A stretch of 28,252 bases of DNA from Hymenopellis radicata (Eukaryota; Basidiomycota; Agaricomycetes; Agaricales; Physalacriaceae), in the NCBI GenBank assembly GCA_015501595.1, contig JADNRX010000639.1, forward strand, positions 1-28,252, read 5' to 3'. The notes under the pieces were generated by a model. That model was given only the letters and a program-made list of their open reading frames with translations. It was not told the DNA's origin and did not search any database. This document shows, piece by piece, positions 18,971 through 28,252 of this stretch. The translations under genes and the position numbers were made by a program. Positions within the stretch are counted from its first letter, which is position 1. Every line of letters starts with the position of its first letter.

Positions 18971-19427
18971 CATCCCGGTTGAATGGGTCGAGTGTACATA
19001 TGATTATAGATAACATATTAGGATTGTACAATGTATTTATCTACTGCGTGGAGTGTAAACGAATTGGCGTTGTGGCGATACAATGGCAAACGTGGACGGC
19101 TGCTACCGAATTTTAATCTTGATCACCTCGTTATCTGCGCCTCCCTCCACAATCATGTCCAATGCTTCAGTGGCATCTTTCATACACACTAGGCGACGTG
19201 CTCATACACTTCACTAAGTCGGATTTCGAGACTACTTACCTGGCTGCCAGCGAAACCAGAAAACGCGATGTTGGAAATGAACAAAGGATGATCCATAGAT
19301 CTTCTTCGGTCAACATTTCAGTGCCTTTCGGGCAACTTTGTTTTCTCTTCCCTAGAGCACCTAGTCGTCCTCGACAATGTGCATGAGATACTTATGATAG
19401 CCACCGTATGATGATGATCGAAAATAA
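18971..19427. other. 3' flank of the CCCH gene, no gene seen
   Basis: It should contain the 3' untranslated region and terminator. No exon or repeat recognised up to the MITE target duplication. Confidence 0.5.
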
Positions 19428-19435
19428 GGTCTTCC
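19428..19435 (+). repeat. Left 8-bp target-site duplication (GGTCTTCC) of the MITE
   Basis: Exact repeat of 19875-19882. Confidence 0.88.
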
Positions 19436-19874
19436 AGGACCCCGGCATGCCGCCTAAGAGGTTCGATCCAAAATCGCCTGTTTTCGGCACTTTCTGTCAC
19501 GAAGTCTTTGACCAGTTCTGTACGATTTTTCGCCCAGGGCATCCATTTTGGGGCCCAAAATGTCCGACCTTTGAAACTGACCTTCCAGCCGACGGACCTT
19601 CAAGGCGGCGCGTACACAGGACCGACAGTACCATTAGGTCGATGTAGACCATGTTCCGAGCGTCGCCTCTGGGGCAGGTCGCGTTTGTGACGAAAGATGT
19701 CCGACAATCCGGCCGGACGTGTTAACCTGGTGAGGCTTTGTGTACGACTAAATATTCAGACGTCACCTTGATATAGGCCACATATGTACGACAAAATAAC
19801 GGACCTTCAGCCCATTTTTCGTCTCAAATGTACGACAAAAAAATCGAACATCTTGGGGGGCATGCCGGGGTCCT
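19436..19874. mobile_element. MITE, 439 bp, with 8-bp target-site duplications
   Basis: Ends are the inverted repeat AGGACCCCGGCATGCC (19436-19451) and its complement (19859-19874), flanked by exact GGTCTTCC duplications. The inverted similarity extends imperfectly to about 33 bp on each side (GCCTAAGAGGTTCGAT against CCCCAAGATGTTCGAT). The interior has repeated short words (TGTACGACAAAA twice, GGACCTTCA twice) and no coding capacity. An 8-bp duplication suggests the hAT superfamily, but the terminal AGGACC is not the usual hAT start, so the family assignment is open. It is unrelated in sequence to the element at 4802-5927. It lies between the CCCH gene and the membrane protein gene, about 440 bp before the latter's start. 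Confidence 0.88.
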
Positions 19875-19882
19875 GGTCTTCC
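19875..19882 (+). repeat. Right 8-bp target-site duplication (GGTCTTCC) of the MITE
   Basis: Exact repeat of 19428-19435. Confidence 0.88.
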
Positions 19883-20314
19883 ATCTGCGGATAACGAGGC
19901 CGGGGTAAGGATACACAACTGTCCATGACAACGTACTGAACTCTGCCTTTTACCCTTCCGCCTCCAGCAGCGTGAGCTGCGTCCACGCTTTCACACTCTT
20001 TTCTCGGTTTCTGGGTCTCTAAATTATTGGGGTTTTTGGGCGTAGATTCGTTGGATCTGGATTGAGGCAGGCGTAACATGTGAGACCTCTTTGTTTTCTT
20101 TCTCTGCTTTGTTTTGCGCCACGGACATAGCCTTCCGCATTTTCTTACCTGCGGTGGACGGTTGTAATCTGATTTCTTCGCAAATTCCCGCCGTCGGCTA
20201 TCCTTACAATGTTAATTGCTAAAATGCTTACCGCCCGATAGATTCCTATTCCAAGGACTTTCACTATTCACGGAACTACGGCAAAACACTTATTTCCCCA
20301 GCGTCCCGGGTTGA
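19883..20314. other. Upstream region of the membrane protein gene
   Basis: Presumed promoter and leader. No clear TATA box and no exon seen. Confidence 0.45.
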
Positions 20315-22591
20315 ATGGACGCAGAGAGCTACCGTTCCTGGCTCCCACCCCGTCCCACGAACATCCCATCCACTCCTGTCGATCACGAACGTACGTTGAC
20401 GTCGTCCGACGTTCCCATTAGCTTTGGGCGTGCGGCAAAATCACGACTAGTGCGGGTTGTGAGCGTTCCGGAGCAGGACGAAATAGTTCGAGAGCCACAT
20501 CCCCGGCGACATGTTCAGTCAAACCACAACAAACCCCCACGACCGCGTTTTAACGCGCCCAACCTCCATCTCGGAATCCTTACCAGCTCCAATACCCTTT
20601 TCCGCGTCTACTTCATCCTCTTCCGCACCTTTATCTTCGCCCACCTTCTTTTACAGACCTTCTTCGACTTCAACGTTGTCTACATCATCGTCCAGTACGT
20701 CCTTTGACTCCTATAATCTGTTTTCAAGCTGACTTGGGTGTCGATAGGATATCGAAATCCCCCCAGCCTCAGGCGGAATCTGGTAGATCTTGGTCTCTTG
20801 CAGCTGCAGCGTACATCGCCTGCTGGGCCCTCCAAATATTGGCCATCGCCATAATGTACGAACTTGTATACCTCTTCATCCGGCGATGGCGCGTCAAGCG
20901 CCCGCCCATCGCACCCATATACCTCACTTCATCTTCCTTTAACTTTGCGGCCATTCAGTCCTACGCCCACTTTTGCTTCATCAACGCCATTCGCTCTGGT
21001 GCATTCACGTTTGGGAATATACGTGACGGACTAGCAGAGACATGTTGGTTCTATTCGCAAAATCTTCCTACCGTCACTCTCCTCCTTCCTCGCGCGGCTA
21101 TTTCTATTGTTCTCCTTCTCAATTTTTCATCTGTTCCGTTCGATGCGCCGACGACCGGCATTCGGGGAAGAGATGGCGCTTTCTTCAGGGATGACGGGTC
21201 ACTCAACGGTTATTCGCGTGGTATATTATTCGTTAACGCTGCCTGGACAGCTTGGAGGACGCTGGTTCTTATTGTCAGCTGGTAATGTTGAATTCTATGC
21301 TCATAGAGTTATCAACTAAACAGTTCCCAGGATCGGTCTATGGATCCTCAGTGAGCAAGGGTGCGCCGGTCTATGTGGTCCTCGTTACCGCTGGGAAGAA
21401 GCCGACTACGAGAAACGCGGGTCTGCGCTCAGCGACGATACCGACCATACACGACTTCCTTGGGATTGGCGCGACTGCACGCGAGACCGCATCCAAGAAA
21501 TTTACGAATTGTGTCTGGTCACCTCAGACAAACGGAAACGGAGTAGTCGACGATTACCGCCCTCGCCTATCATTCCTGTCGTGTACACAGAGAGATCGCC
21601 CTTGAACTCCCCCATCGCCGCACATGCTCCTTATACACCGCCAACACGGGATATACCCCCTTCACCTCATAGTCTTCGACTCCCTTTCCCTGCAGCTGAC
21701 TGGAACAAACCTCAGATTGAAACAAAAGTTGAGCAGGAGCACGAAGAGGAGCACGAGCAGGAGGAAGGGGAAGAGGAGCAGGAGCAGGAGGAGGAGGAGG
21801 AAGAGGAAGAAGTGGATTCCAGTGAAGGGCTCGCTGGCAGTATCACATCTGCTTCGTTATCCAGTCTTGGCAACCCGCTTTCTCTAAGGCATCAACTTCA
21901 TCACATGCGCCAATCACTGTCCATATCAGACTCCTCCAGCTCTGCTGCAGCATCAGGTTCTGGTGGCTCCCGTTCTCAGCATTCGAGCTCCCAAAGTTCT
22001 GGAAGCATCGTCGTCCCCCCTGCAACGACTAGGAAGCGCGGCCGCGCCGGTACCGTTCCCGTCCCCTTACCTTCTGGTTCTACTTCCACATCTACTGGCC
22101 ATGGCCGACCGCGCGCGCGAACACGGTTGGACAGTGCCACTTTACAAACGGTCGTCGAGCTCGGAATGAGCACCGGCGGCTCGGTAGATGATCATCACAA
22201 CGACCACGGCCATGTCGGCGGAGACGTCCAGTCACAAGACGACCATGAGGAGGAATCACCGACAAGGCCTCTCCTTCCTAACTCGCGTTCAAACTCACGC
22301 CCCGAGTCCATCCAGCGCGACATACCTGGGTCGCCCTCATCTCACCATCGCTCGTACTCGTCATCCGCTGGTTCACTACGTTCAAGACTTCAGTCTAGCA
22401 TACGATCGAGAGCACACTCTCTGGTCTCTGCCAGACAGAGCCCGGTACATATGGAGGACGACTCACCGGCCTCTTCGGAAAGTGGGCACTCCTCCGAAGA
22501 TGCGGCCCATCGCGAAAACTGGACATTTGGACGACCCCCACCGTGGACTGCTGGTTCACCCACAGGGAATGGCAATCATGAAGATACGTGA
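20315..22591 (+). CDS. Multi-pass membrane protein with long Ser-rich, acidic C-terminal tail
   Basis: Three exons (20315-20694, 20748-21281 and 21331-22591) join in phase into 724 aa, with introns of 53 and 49 nt (GTACGT and GTAATG donors; the second has a CTAAAC branch). The N-terminus is cytosolic-looking and basic. Hydrophobic segments follow in YFILFRTFIFAHLLLQTFFD, SLAAAAYIACWALQILAIAI, VTLLLPRAAISIVLLLNFSS and ILFVNAAWTAWRTLVLIVSW, so about four or five spans up to residue 310. Then comes an aromatic, charged block (WEEADYEKRG, LPWDWRDCTRDRIQEIYEL) that could be the conserved core. The last 340 residues are disordered: a Glu/Gln run near 21730-21815, Ser/Gly runs, RS-like repeats and many potential phosphosites. 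No family is recognised and no catalytic motif is visible. Confidence 0.8.
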
Positions 22592-23643
22592 TTTACGATC
22601 ATGGGGTGCCATTGCTTTAGTTTTATGGTATATTTAATCTCTGTTTTCGTGCTTTTGTCCTTGCTTTGTCGTTCCAATTTCGTCCATATCGATATTTCAC
22701 TAGCCTGGAATATAAAACAGAATTGTGTATGGGTTGGTACCCAGATCTAGTTGCATCCTTTCTGTCCGCAGGTACCATCACACGATTCTCAACTGCGAGA
22801 CAACACGACGACGACGTGATTGCATAGAAGGCGGCGACAGACATCTGTCAGGCAGCTAGCAAATATTGCGCTGACGTTACTCATTAGTATGATTCGTGAG
22901 GAACACCGATGCCTTCTTGTTCGTGGCCTAACCAAACGGTGACAGTTACTTTACACGTCGTCGAGCGCTTTCGCAGGTTGACTTCGATCCTGACATTCAA
23001 ATTTGTCGGTAAGATCCTTCTAAGCTGACCTTCCATCGATTCCGGACTCATTCCTCCCAGATACCTCGTCAAGTCGCGTCCGGAGATCCAGCCGGAGGGG
23101 CGATATGTGGTTAGCAAACTCGATATTGCTTCACCTCGTCTGATCGTTCGATACACAGCGCCACAGGATTAGGCTAATCATGGCACTGCGGCCTTTCCGC
23201 TCAAGTCAAACGTGGTGGAAGCCACCGTTTCTGCACTTGGTGTAAGCCAACCTTCCGAAGCGACGTACACCACCAGTACTATTCATCGACCGTGGGCTGC
23301 GTGCGCCTCGATCGGTGTCCCTAGCTACAGACTGATGTTAATTCTCGTACGCCCTACGGACGATGCGCATCCGTAAGTAACAGTGGCGGCGTAACACTGA
23401 AGCGGTGTGACAAGGCATCCGTAAGCACGATGATACGGAATTCAGGGTCCATGCACGGCACTCTTGGATGGTCGCGGCCACGTCACATCGGCATATATCT
23501 CTCTGTTTAATCCTGGTCTGGTTACGAAGCTGATCCATAAGGATCCATAGGCTTGATGATGCGTGGGAGTATCACGCTCTCTTCTCATGTCATTATTATC
23601 CGAAGGTCCTACAGATACGCGACAGGAATCACATATATGGTTG
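22592..23643. other. Intergenic region before the metallo-hydrolase gene
   Basis: No supported gene. A 90-codon minus-strand frame at 22884-23156 has mixed composition and no recognisable domain; it is not called. Confidence 0.45.
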
Positions 23644-23651
23644 TATAAATA
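23644..23651 (+). promoter_or_regulatory. TATA box of the metallo-beta-lactamase-fold gene
   Basis: TATAAATA, 44 bases before the ATG at 23688, implying a very short leader. Confidence 0.6.
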
Positions 23652-23687
23652 TGTGACTCTTGAATACGTTCATTCATCAGACACACA

Positions 23688-25030
23688 ATGTCATCGCCTG
23701 TACCAGTCCTCCCGACCCTTCCTCCCAGTCCTACCGGCGCGACCGTTTCCGTGCGCGCCATCCAGACTGGGCCCCTCGTTCTCCCGGCAGCGCTTTTTCT
23801 CTCTCCCGTCGTCCAAGGGTATGAGACAGAGCATTTACCCGTGCTTGCGTTTTTGATCGAGCACGGTGAGTATAGTCGGCGCCACAAGAATTCGAAGCAG
23901 TTCGGCTGAATCTCCTTCAGATGCCAACGGTAAAAGAGAGAGGGTGATGTTTGACCTTGGCTTGCGCTCCGACATCACCCAGCTCCCGCCGTCGTTCCAG
24001 GCTGTGTTGAAAACAATGGAGGCGATGGGCGCTAAGATGACGTCGCCAGAGAAGGATGTCGCTACGCAGCTGAGGGAAGGCGGGATAGAGCTGGAGAGTG
24101 TCAATGCGGTAGTGTGGAGGTAGATTTTTTGCTTTGATCTCGGGTTTTTCTTTCTTGAGTTAATGTGACTGTTCTGTATAGTCATTATCACATCGACCAC
24201 GTAGGCGATATGTCGACGTTCCCGTCCACGACGGAACTCGTCATTCACGAAGATACTGACGTGCGGACCTCCCCATCCAAGGAAGACTCAACTTTGCTTG
24301 ACAGTGACTTTACGTACGTCTTCGGTCGTTATCCCTGTTTCTCTCTCTTATGTACGATTTCGTTGCTCCAGAAACCATCCTCTCAGAAAGCTTTCTTTCA
24401 CGGAATCGTCAACTAAGGGCTTCAAAATCGGCGACTTGGATGCTTTGGACTACTTTGGGGATGGAAGTTTCTATATTCTGGATACGCCTGGAGTACGATG
24501 CTACTTCACCTTCTCTTTGAATCAAACTAATCGAACTATAGCACTGCCCGGGACATGTATCGGCCCTCGCGCGTGTCACCCCAACTAGTTTTACCTTCCT
24601 GGGAGCTGATTGCTTCCCCCACGCTGGCGTCCTCCGTCCCACCGTCCATCATCACCTCTTCTCGCCGTGTCCTCCAGACATAGTGGAACAAGCCCGGAGG
24701 ACAGTGGACGGAGCACAATTCCCTCCCACCAATGCGGCTGGGTTTGATTTGCTGAATCGTACCACGCCGATGCTTCAATTCGCTCAGCCGATGTTCGCAG
24801 ATATTGCGAAGGGAAAGGAGACGCTGGAGAAGATTGCTGCGCTGGATGCTCATCCCGACGTCTTGACTTTGATTGCGCATGATGCTAGTCTCATTGGAGA
24901 GCATGGGATAGATCTTTTTCCTGCGAGTGTTGATGATTGGCAGGCAAAGGGATTGAAGGAGATGTTGATGTGGGGGTTTATGAAGGAGGGGCATAAAGGG
25001 TGGCGATTTGGGAATGCGGAGGCTAAATAA
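23688..25030 (+). CDS. Metallo-beta-lactamase superfamily hydrolase, lactonase-like
   Basis: Five exons (23688-23865, 23921-24119, 24182-24313, 24372-24492 and 24542-25030) give 372 aa. All four introns are 49-62 nt with canonical ends and kept phase. The zinc-binding signature HYHIDH is at residues 127-132, assembled right after intron 2. LDTPGHCPGH (residues about 206-215) supplies the next His, GADCFPHAG supplies Asp 233, and LIAHD supplies His 323. This full ligand set fits a two-metal hydrolase, and the order and the LDTPGHxPGH motif resemble the lactonase group related to AHL lactonases and fungal lactone hydrolases. The substrate cannot be read from sequence. No signal peptide or membrane span is visible, so it is probably cytosolic. 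The stop codon TAA overlaps an AATAAA. Confidence 0.92.
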
Positions 25031-25859
25031 ACCTGTAATCAGTAACCGCAATTTCGACGTACTTTCAATCCCGGGCGAGGCCACATTCCGGGGCATTCAA
25101 CACGCCCGCCGATAGCGAATCACAACGTTGACAGCGGTCGGTAATTCCCTGCACATATAAGTTTGCAGAAATCGATGAGCATCCAGTTCTTCGGACTCCG
25201 TCCTTCGTCGCTATCAGTATTGCCACTGTTTCGCCCTCGGCCAAGATACAAACATGTCCGGCGACCGACGATGAAGCCTACAAGCAGTACGCTGCCTAGG
25301 GCGAATAAGCTTCGCGCTGAGACCTGCGCGACTGCTCCATGACGCGCCCTCTAGGCAGGTCCGACACGACAGTGGCAAGGGAAGAGCGGAGAGCCAGAGA
25401 AGACGTATCAAAAAAGGACCGACGCTCCCGCAAGGAGCACCGCACCCCTTGCACCTCCAATCAACGATGGCTCGTCAAAAGCAGAGGCGCGCATTCGCCG
25501 GACTGCTTTGCTTGCGCTGTGTGGGACATGGATACGACGTGTCAGGAAAAAATGCCATTTATCCATAAAGTCAGAATGACCTATGTCACTTGAATGTTGA
25601 CGAGGGCTGAGCCTAACAGCACCTTCCAACCAGCGCTGTCAACCTGGCCTCTATAATGGCGGACGAGTGTCCGTCAGGTACTCAGAGCAATGTGCTCAAA
25701 ATGGCAACGACAACAGAATGCCGGAGAAGAGTCCGAATTCTGCGCGACTGGCCTTTCCGGCAAGTGTTTTTTTGGACAAGAATGTGTATTTTCTCGTGGT
25801 AAGAGGCGCCCCGTAGGTGGCGCACAAGTATGTGTAAGCGCGCGCCGTGAGGTGGTCAA
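25031..25859. other. Intergenic region after the metallo-hydrolase gene
   Basis: A TATA-like CATATAAG near 25155 precedes only very short frames. A minus-strand frame at 25696-25968 (ESDVALRQEVFRHREPAGVL) looks partly protein-like but has no family or splice support. Confidence 0.35.
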
Positions 25860-26297
25860 TTAGGACCCCGGCAGGTTCGCGGTGGCGAAAGACCTCCTGG
25901 CGTAGCGCCACATCTGACTCTTTGAGCTTTGAGCCCTCCATGAACCAATTTTTTCTCGAAATTCGCACATCAAAGCTGCCGGCCTAGTTATTACTGGAGT
26001 AGAATTCGTAAGTGTATGACGAGCGCGGTTTGGAATATGTCCTCCTAGGAAGCAGGCTGTAGTCAGTTCCTGTTGATTGGGGAGCGCGCCCGCAACGCGG
26101 CCGATGCATTTGACGACTGAAAAGATAAACTGACTGTTAGTTGGGTGGTCAAGACGCCGAGAACTGGGGAAGGGGGCGGAAAGGAGCAATTGGAGGATGG
26201 AGAGACAGGAATGGAGGACCCACTTACTAGCTCCTTGCTGATCTCGCGCCACTATCGCATCCCGTCTCGCCAATAGGCGACCTGCGTCTGCGGCCAT
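25860..26297 (-). CDS. Doubtful small hypothetical protein
   Basis: A minus-strand ATG at 26297 opens MAADAGRLLARRDAIVARDQ. A canonical GTAAGT donor at 26227 and a TTTTCAG acceptor at 26117 bound a 111-nt intron, and the joined frame (exons 26297-26228 and 26116-25860) yields about 108 aa ending at 25860. No domain, signal peptide or membrane span is recognised. The intron signals are the main support. A neighbouring frame on the same strand is about equally protein-like, so the call is weak. Confidence 0.25.
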   Translation of the reverse strand: MAADAGRLLARRDAIVARDQQGASKWVLHSCLSILQLLLSAPFPSSRRLDHPTNSQFIFSVVKCIGRVAGALPNQQELTTACFLGGHIPNRARHTLTNSTPVITRPAALMCEFREKIGSWRAQSSKSQMWRYARRSFATANLPGS

Positions 26298-27421
26298 CCA
26301 TCCCTACTCGCATTCCTCAAAAGATGATATCCGTTGTCGGCGAACTCGAATTAGGTGATGTCAATAGCTTGGTCGCCCTCAATCCGTCCTCCTTGCAGAA
26401 AATCAGGATATCGGTTGCGCCGCTGGCCTCTCCACCGCTACAAGGGACTCCACATCCGGAGGCCGTCGCAGAACGAATCGACTGGAGGGGGTATCGCTGA
26501 GGGGCTTGGTGAGGGAGAAAGTTGGTAGCGGTGCTGGTATAGACGATGGGGAGGTTGAAAGGGCGCAGCGAAACGTTGAGCTCGGTGTAGATAAACACAT
26601 TCAAACCATACGCGTTCTGCTTTCCGGTCAGTACTATTCATCTGTGGATGTATAAAGTGAATGCACCATTGTCCACAAGACCCGCGCGCCTCCTAAATTT
26701 CTACGGCTTCGCGTTTGTCGCCAGAGCTGCTGTTGGAAAACAGCATCCAAGTACCTCCAAATGCGCCGTAGTCTTGTAACCATTTAGATGCTGCCGACTA
26801 GTTAGAAATTGGGAGAAATGGTACGGGGTTATGAAACTGGGAGCACAGCGACGATGGAAACGGAGACGACACATTTGAGAAACAAGGACATGATGGTGGA
26901 GGAGCAAATGGAGTGGAAAGGCTGGAACTTATCGGATCACGGCCCGAAGCCGAAACCCTATTTCCTCCAGTCAACAAAAGCGTTCAACATTCGAGCTCGT
27001 TCTTCCGTATCGTCGAGGCTAAGCCTACAATTTCCTCAGCTGTTTGGCGTTCGAAAACCAATGTCATTCCAGAATATCTTTGAATAAGGATGTGAATTGC
27101 GCTGGATGGCAAGTGGATTACCTTTCGAGCACACTTCGATCAGACGCGTCTACTTGAACGCGTCTCTGCAATCTCGCCGTCGAGCGGTTAAACTTACTTA
27201 AAGGTGGTTTCATTCTGCAATTACCCTTTCGATGCCGTCACCGCTCTTCGTGAAACATCTCTCATTCACATGGAGGCCGTCGCGTGTATCCCACCAGGTA
27301 AGTATTTCTTTGATATTGGAGGTTATCCGACCTGCGTTACATCTTGTTTACATACACTATTTCCTACCGTGTTTAATGGATTCTCGTAGACCTTTGTGGT
27401 GCAGGAGTGTCGTAGGACTAA
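26298..27421. other. No supported gene
   Basis: Overlapping minus-strand frames at 26317-26640 (one containing NVSLRPFNLPIVYTSTATNF) could be a gene remnant but show no domain. The rest holds nothing recognisable on either strand. Confidence 0.4.
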
Positions 27422-28252
27422 TCAGACTTCCCGACGTGAATCCTCACGAATCACCGTCTGAACCTCGCTCAGTCTAAACTTCTTCTCACCCTCCGCCGGT
27501 GCCTTGCCCTTTCCTTTCACCTTCTTTGTCGGCCGGTTTCCTATGTCGTCCTCGCTTTCCTCCTCCCTCGGTCGCGCGCGCGCCTTGTCCATTGGGCGAA
27601 ACGAAATACCGGGGAGGGCTTCGTCCTTGGTGGTAAGCCCCATGATTGGGGCACGTCTCCATCAAACTCCACGACACTTGAACTGCCAGGTATGGGTACC
27701 TCAAGCATCGGCAGTGCCGGAGGGGAGGCTGCAAGAACGTATCAGTCTCAACGGTAAGCACTAAGGATTTTTGCCTGACTTGTGACAATTCTTTCAGAAT
27801 GCTAACAACATCACTTGTAGCAGGTCGATCACTGGATTTCCCACTCCAACATGCTTGTACGAGCTGCCATAAAGCGTCCGATAGAATTGGATCGGTATAT
27901 GTCGGTCGGTCTGGACGTTGTCCTTCAATGACCTCCAAAATGATCTGAGTTTCGTGGACGATGTCGTGGAAGGGGGCACGGCCAGTGTATAGCTAATGGC
28001 TCTGTTAGTTCCTGGTGCATGGTAACACCGAGATTTTACCTCAAGACAGACACAGCCAAAAGCATAAATGTCACTTGCAGGTGTCCGCCGGAATCGCGCC
28101 ATTGCGAACTTTGACGGCATATGTAACTCGGGCGCCATCCATCGCACAGAACCTTCATGCCGGGACGTGCTTGTTGCAGGTGTGGCGTCGTGAAATACGG
28201 TCAGTCCAAAGTCGGTCAAGCATGCTTGCCACGAGTCGTTGATTAAGATATT
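27422..28252 (-). CDS. Tyrosine-kinase-like protein kinase, C-terminal part, cut by the right edge
   Basis: The window edge cuts into the catalytic domain just upstream of NILINDSWQACLTDFGLTVF. Visible parts are the metal-binding DFG, the activation-loop end SVRWMAPEL (subdomain VIII), DIYAFGCVCLE (subdomain IX), YTGRAPFHDI and the subdomain XI stretch ACWSGKSSDRPATSDVVSIL. This pattern is typical of the tyrosine-kinase-like kinases expanded in Agaricomycetes. Exon 28252-28040 is followed by a 47-nt intron (27993-28039, CTAAC branch) and exon 27992-27780. Beyond this the tail is uncertain. One frame (GSSSVVEFDGDVPQSWGLPP) ends at 27541, another (EEESEDDIGNRPTKKVKGKG) ends at 27422, and choosing between them depends on introns at 27729-27779 and possibly near 27620-27700. 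ATP-binding and HRD loops lie outside the window. Confidence 0.85.

Noticed and set aside
22884..23156. 90-codon minus-strand frame with mixed composition
   Set aside because: No recognisable family, no supporting splice sites or promoter.
1..28252. tRNA, rRNA or CRISPR-like arrays
   Set aside because: No cloverleaf, rRNA core sequence or regularly spaced direct repeats were recognised on reading both strands.

Overview
The window looks like a stretch of nuclear DNA from a filamentous basidiomycete, most likely an Agaricomycete. Protein genes are cut by many short GT-AG introns (about 40-65 bases, a few longer), often with CTNAC/CTRAY-like branch sites. The gene families are typical of mushroom-forming fungi: a BTB/POZ protein, a HeLo-like STAND N-terminal domain, a tyrosine-kinase-like kinase and a PIF1-type helicase fragment. 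The nuclear gene for mitochondrial ATP synthase subunit f (ATP17) confirms a eukaryotic host. The species cannot be named from the sequence. All exon structures are manual reconstructions from splice signals and reading-frame continuity.

Bases 1-8275 are a nest of transposable elements. A Ty3/gypsy LTR retrotransposon enters from the left edge on the + strand. Its protease and reverse transcriptase (about 240-2400) are broken by several frameshifts. RNase H, integrase and a C-terminal chromodomain (2400-4700) form one open frame. A 1126-bp non-autonomous hAT-type element (4802-5927) sits inside it, with perfect 18-bp terminal inverted repeats and an exact 8-bp target duplication. Beyond it lie an intron-containing ORF of unknown function (6240-7652), a polypurine tract and a 430-bp LTR (7846-8275).

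Bases 9059-13906 hold minus-strand genes: a BTB/POZ protein (9059-9748), an unrecognised set of upstream exons (9800-10721), an orphan terminal exon (11415-11608), and a seven-exon gene (12006-13906) joining a HeLo-like STAND N-terminal domain to two SH3 domains with no visible NTPase. ATP17 follows at 15175-15619 (minus), then a decayed PIF1-like helicase C-terminus (16150-16755, minus).

Bases 18042-25030 hold three confident plus-strand genes: a CCCH zinc-finger protein, a multi-pass membrane protein with a long Ser-rich and acidic tail, and a metallo-beta-lactamase-fold hydrolase. A 439-bp MITE with 8-bp target duplications (19436-19874) lies between the first two. The right end is sparse, with a doubtful small minus-strand ORF (25860-26297) and the 3' part of a kinase gene (27422 to the edge, minus). 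The genes do not form an evident pathway. The most unusual items are the HeLo-SH3 architecture, the spliced third ORF in the retrotransposon, the two well-bounded non-autonomous DNA transposons, and two microexons of 9 and 10 nt.
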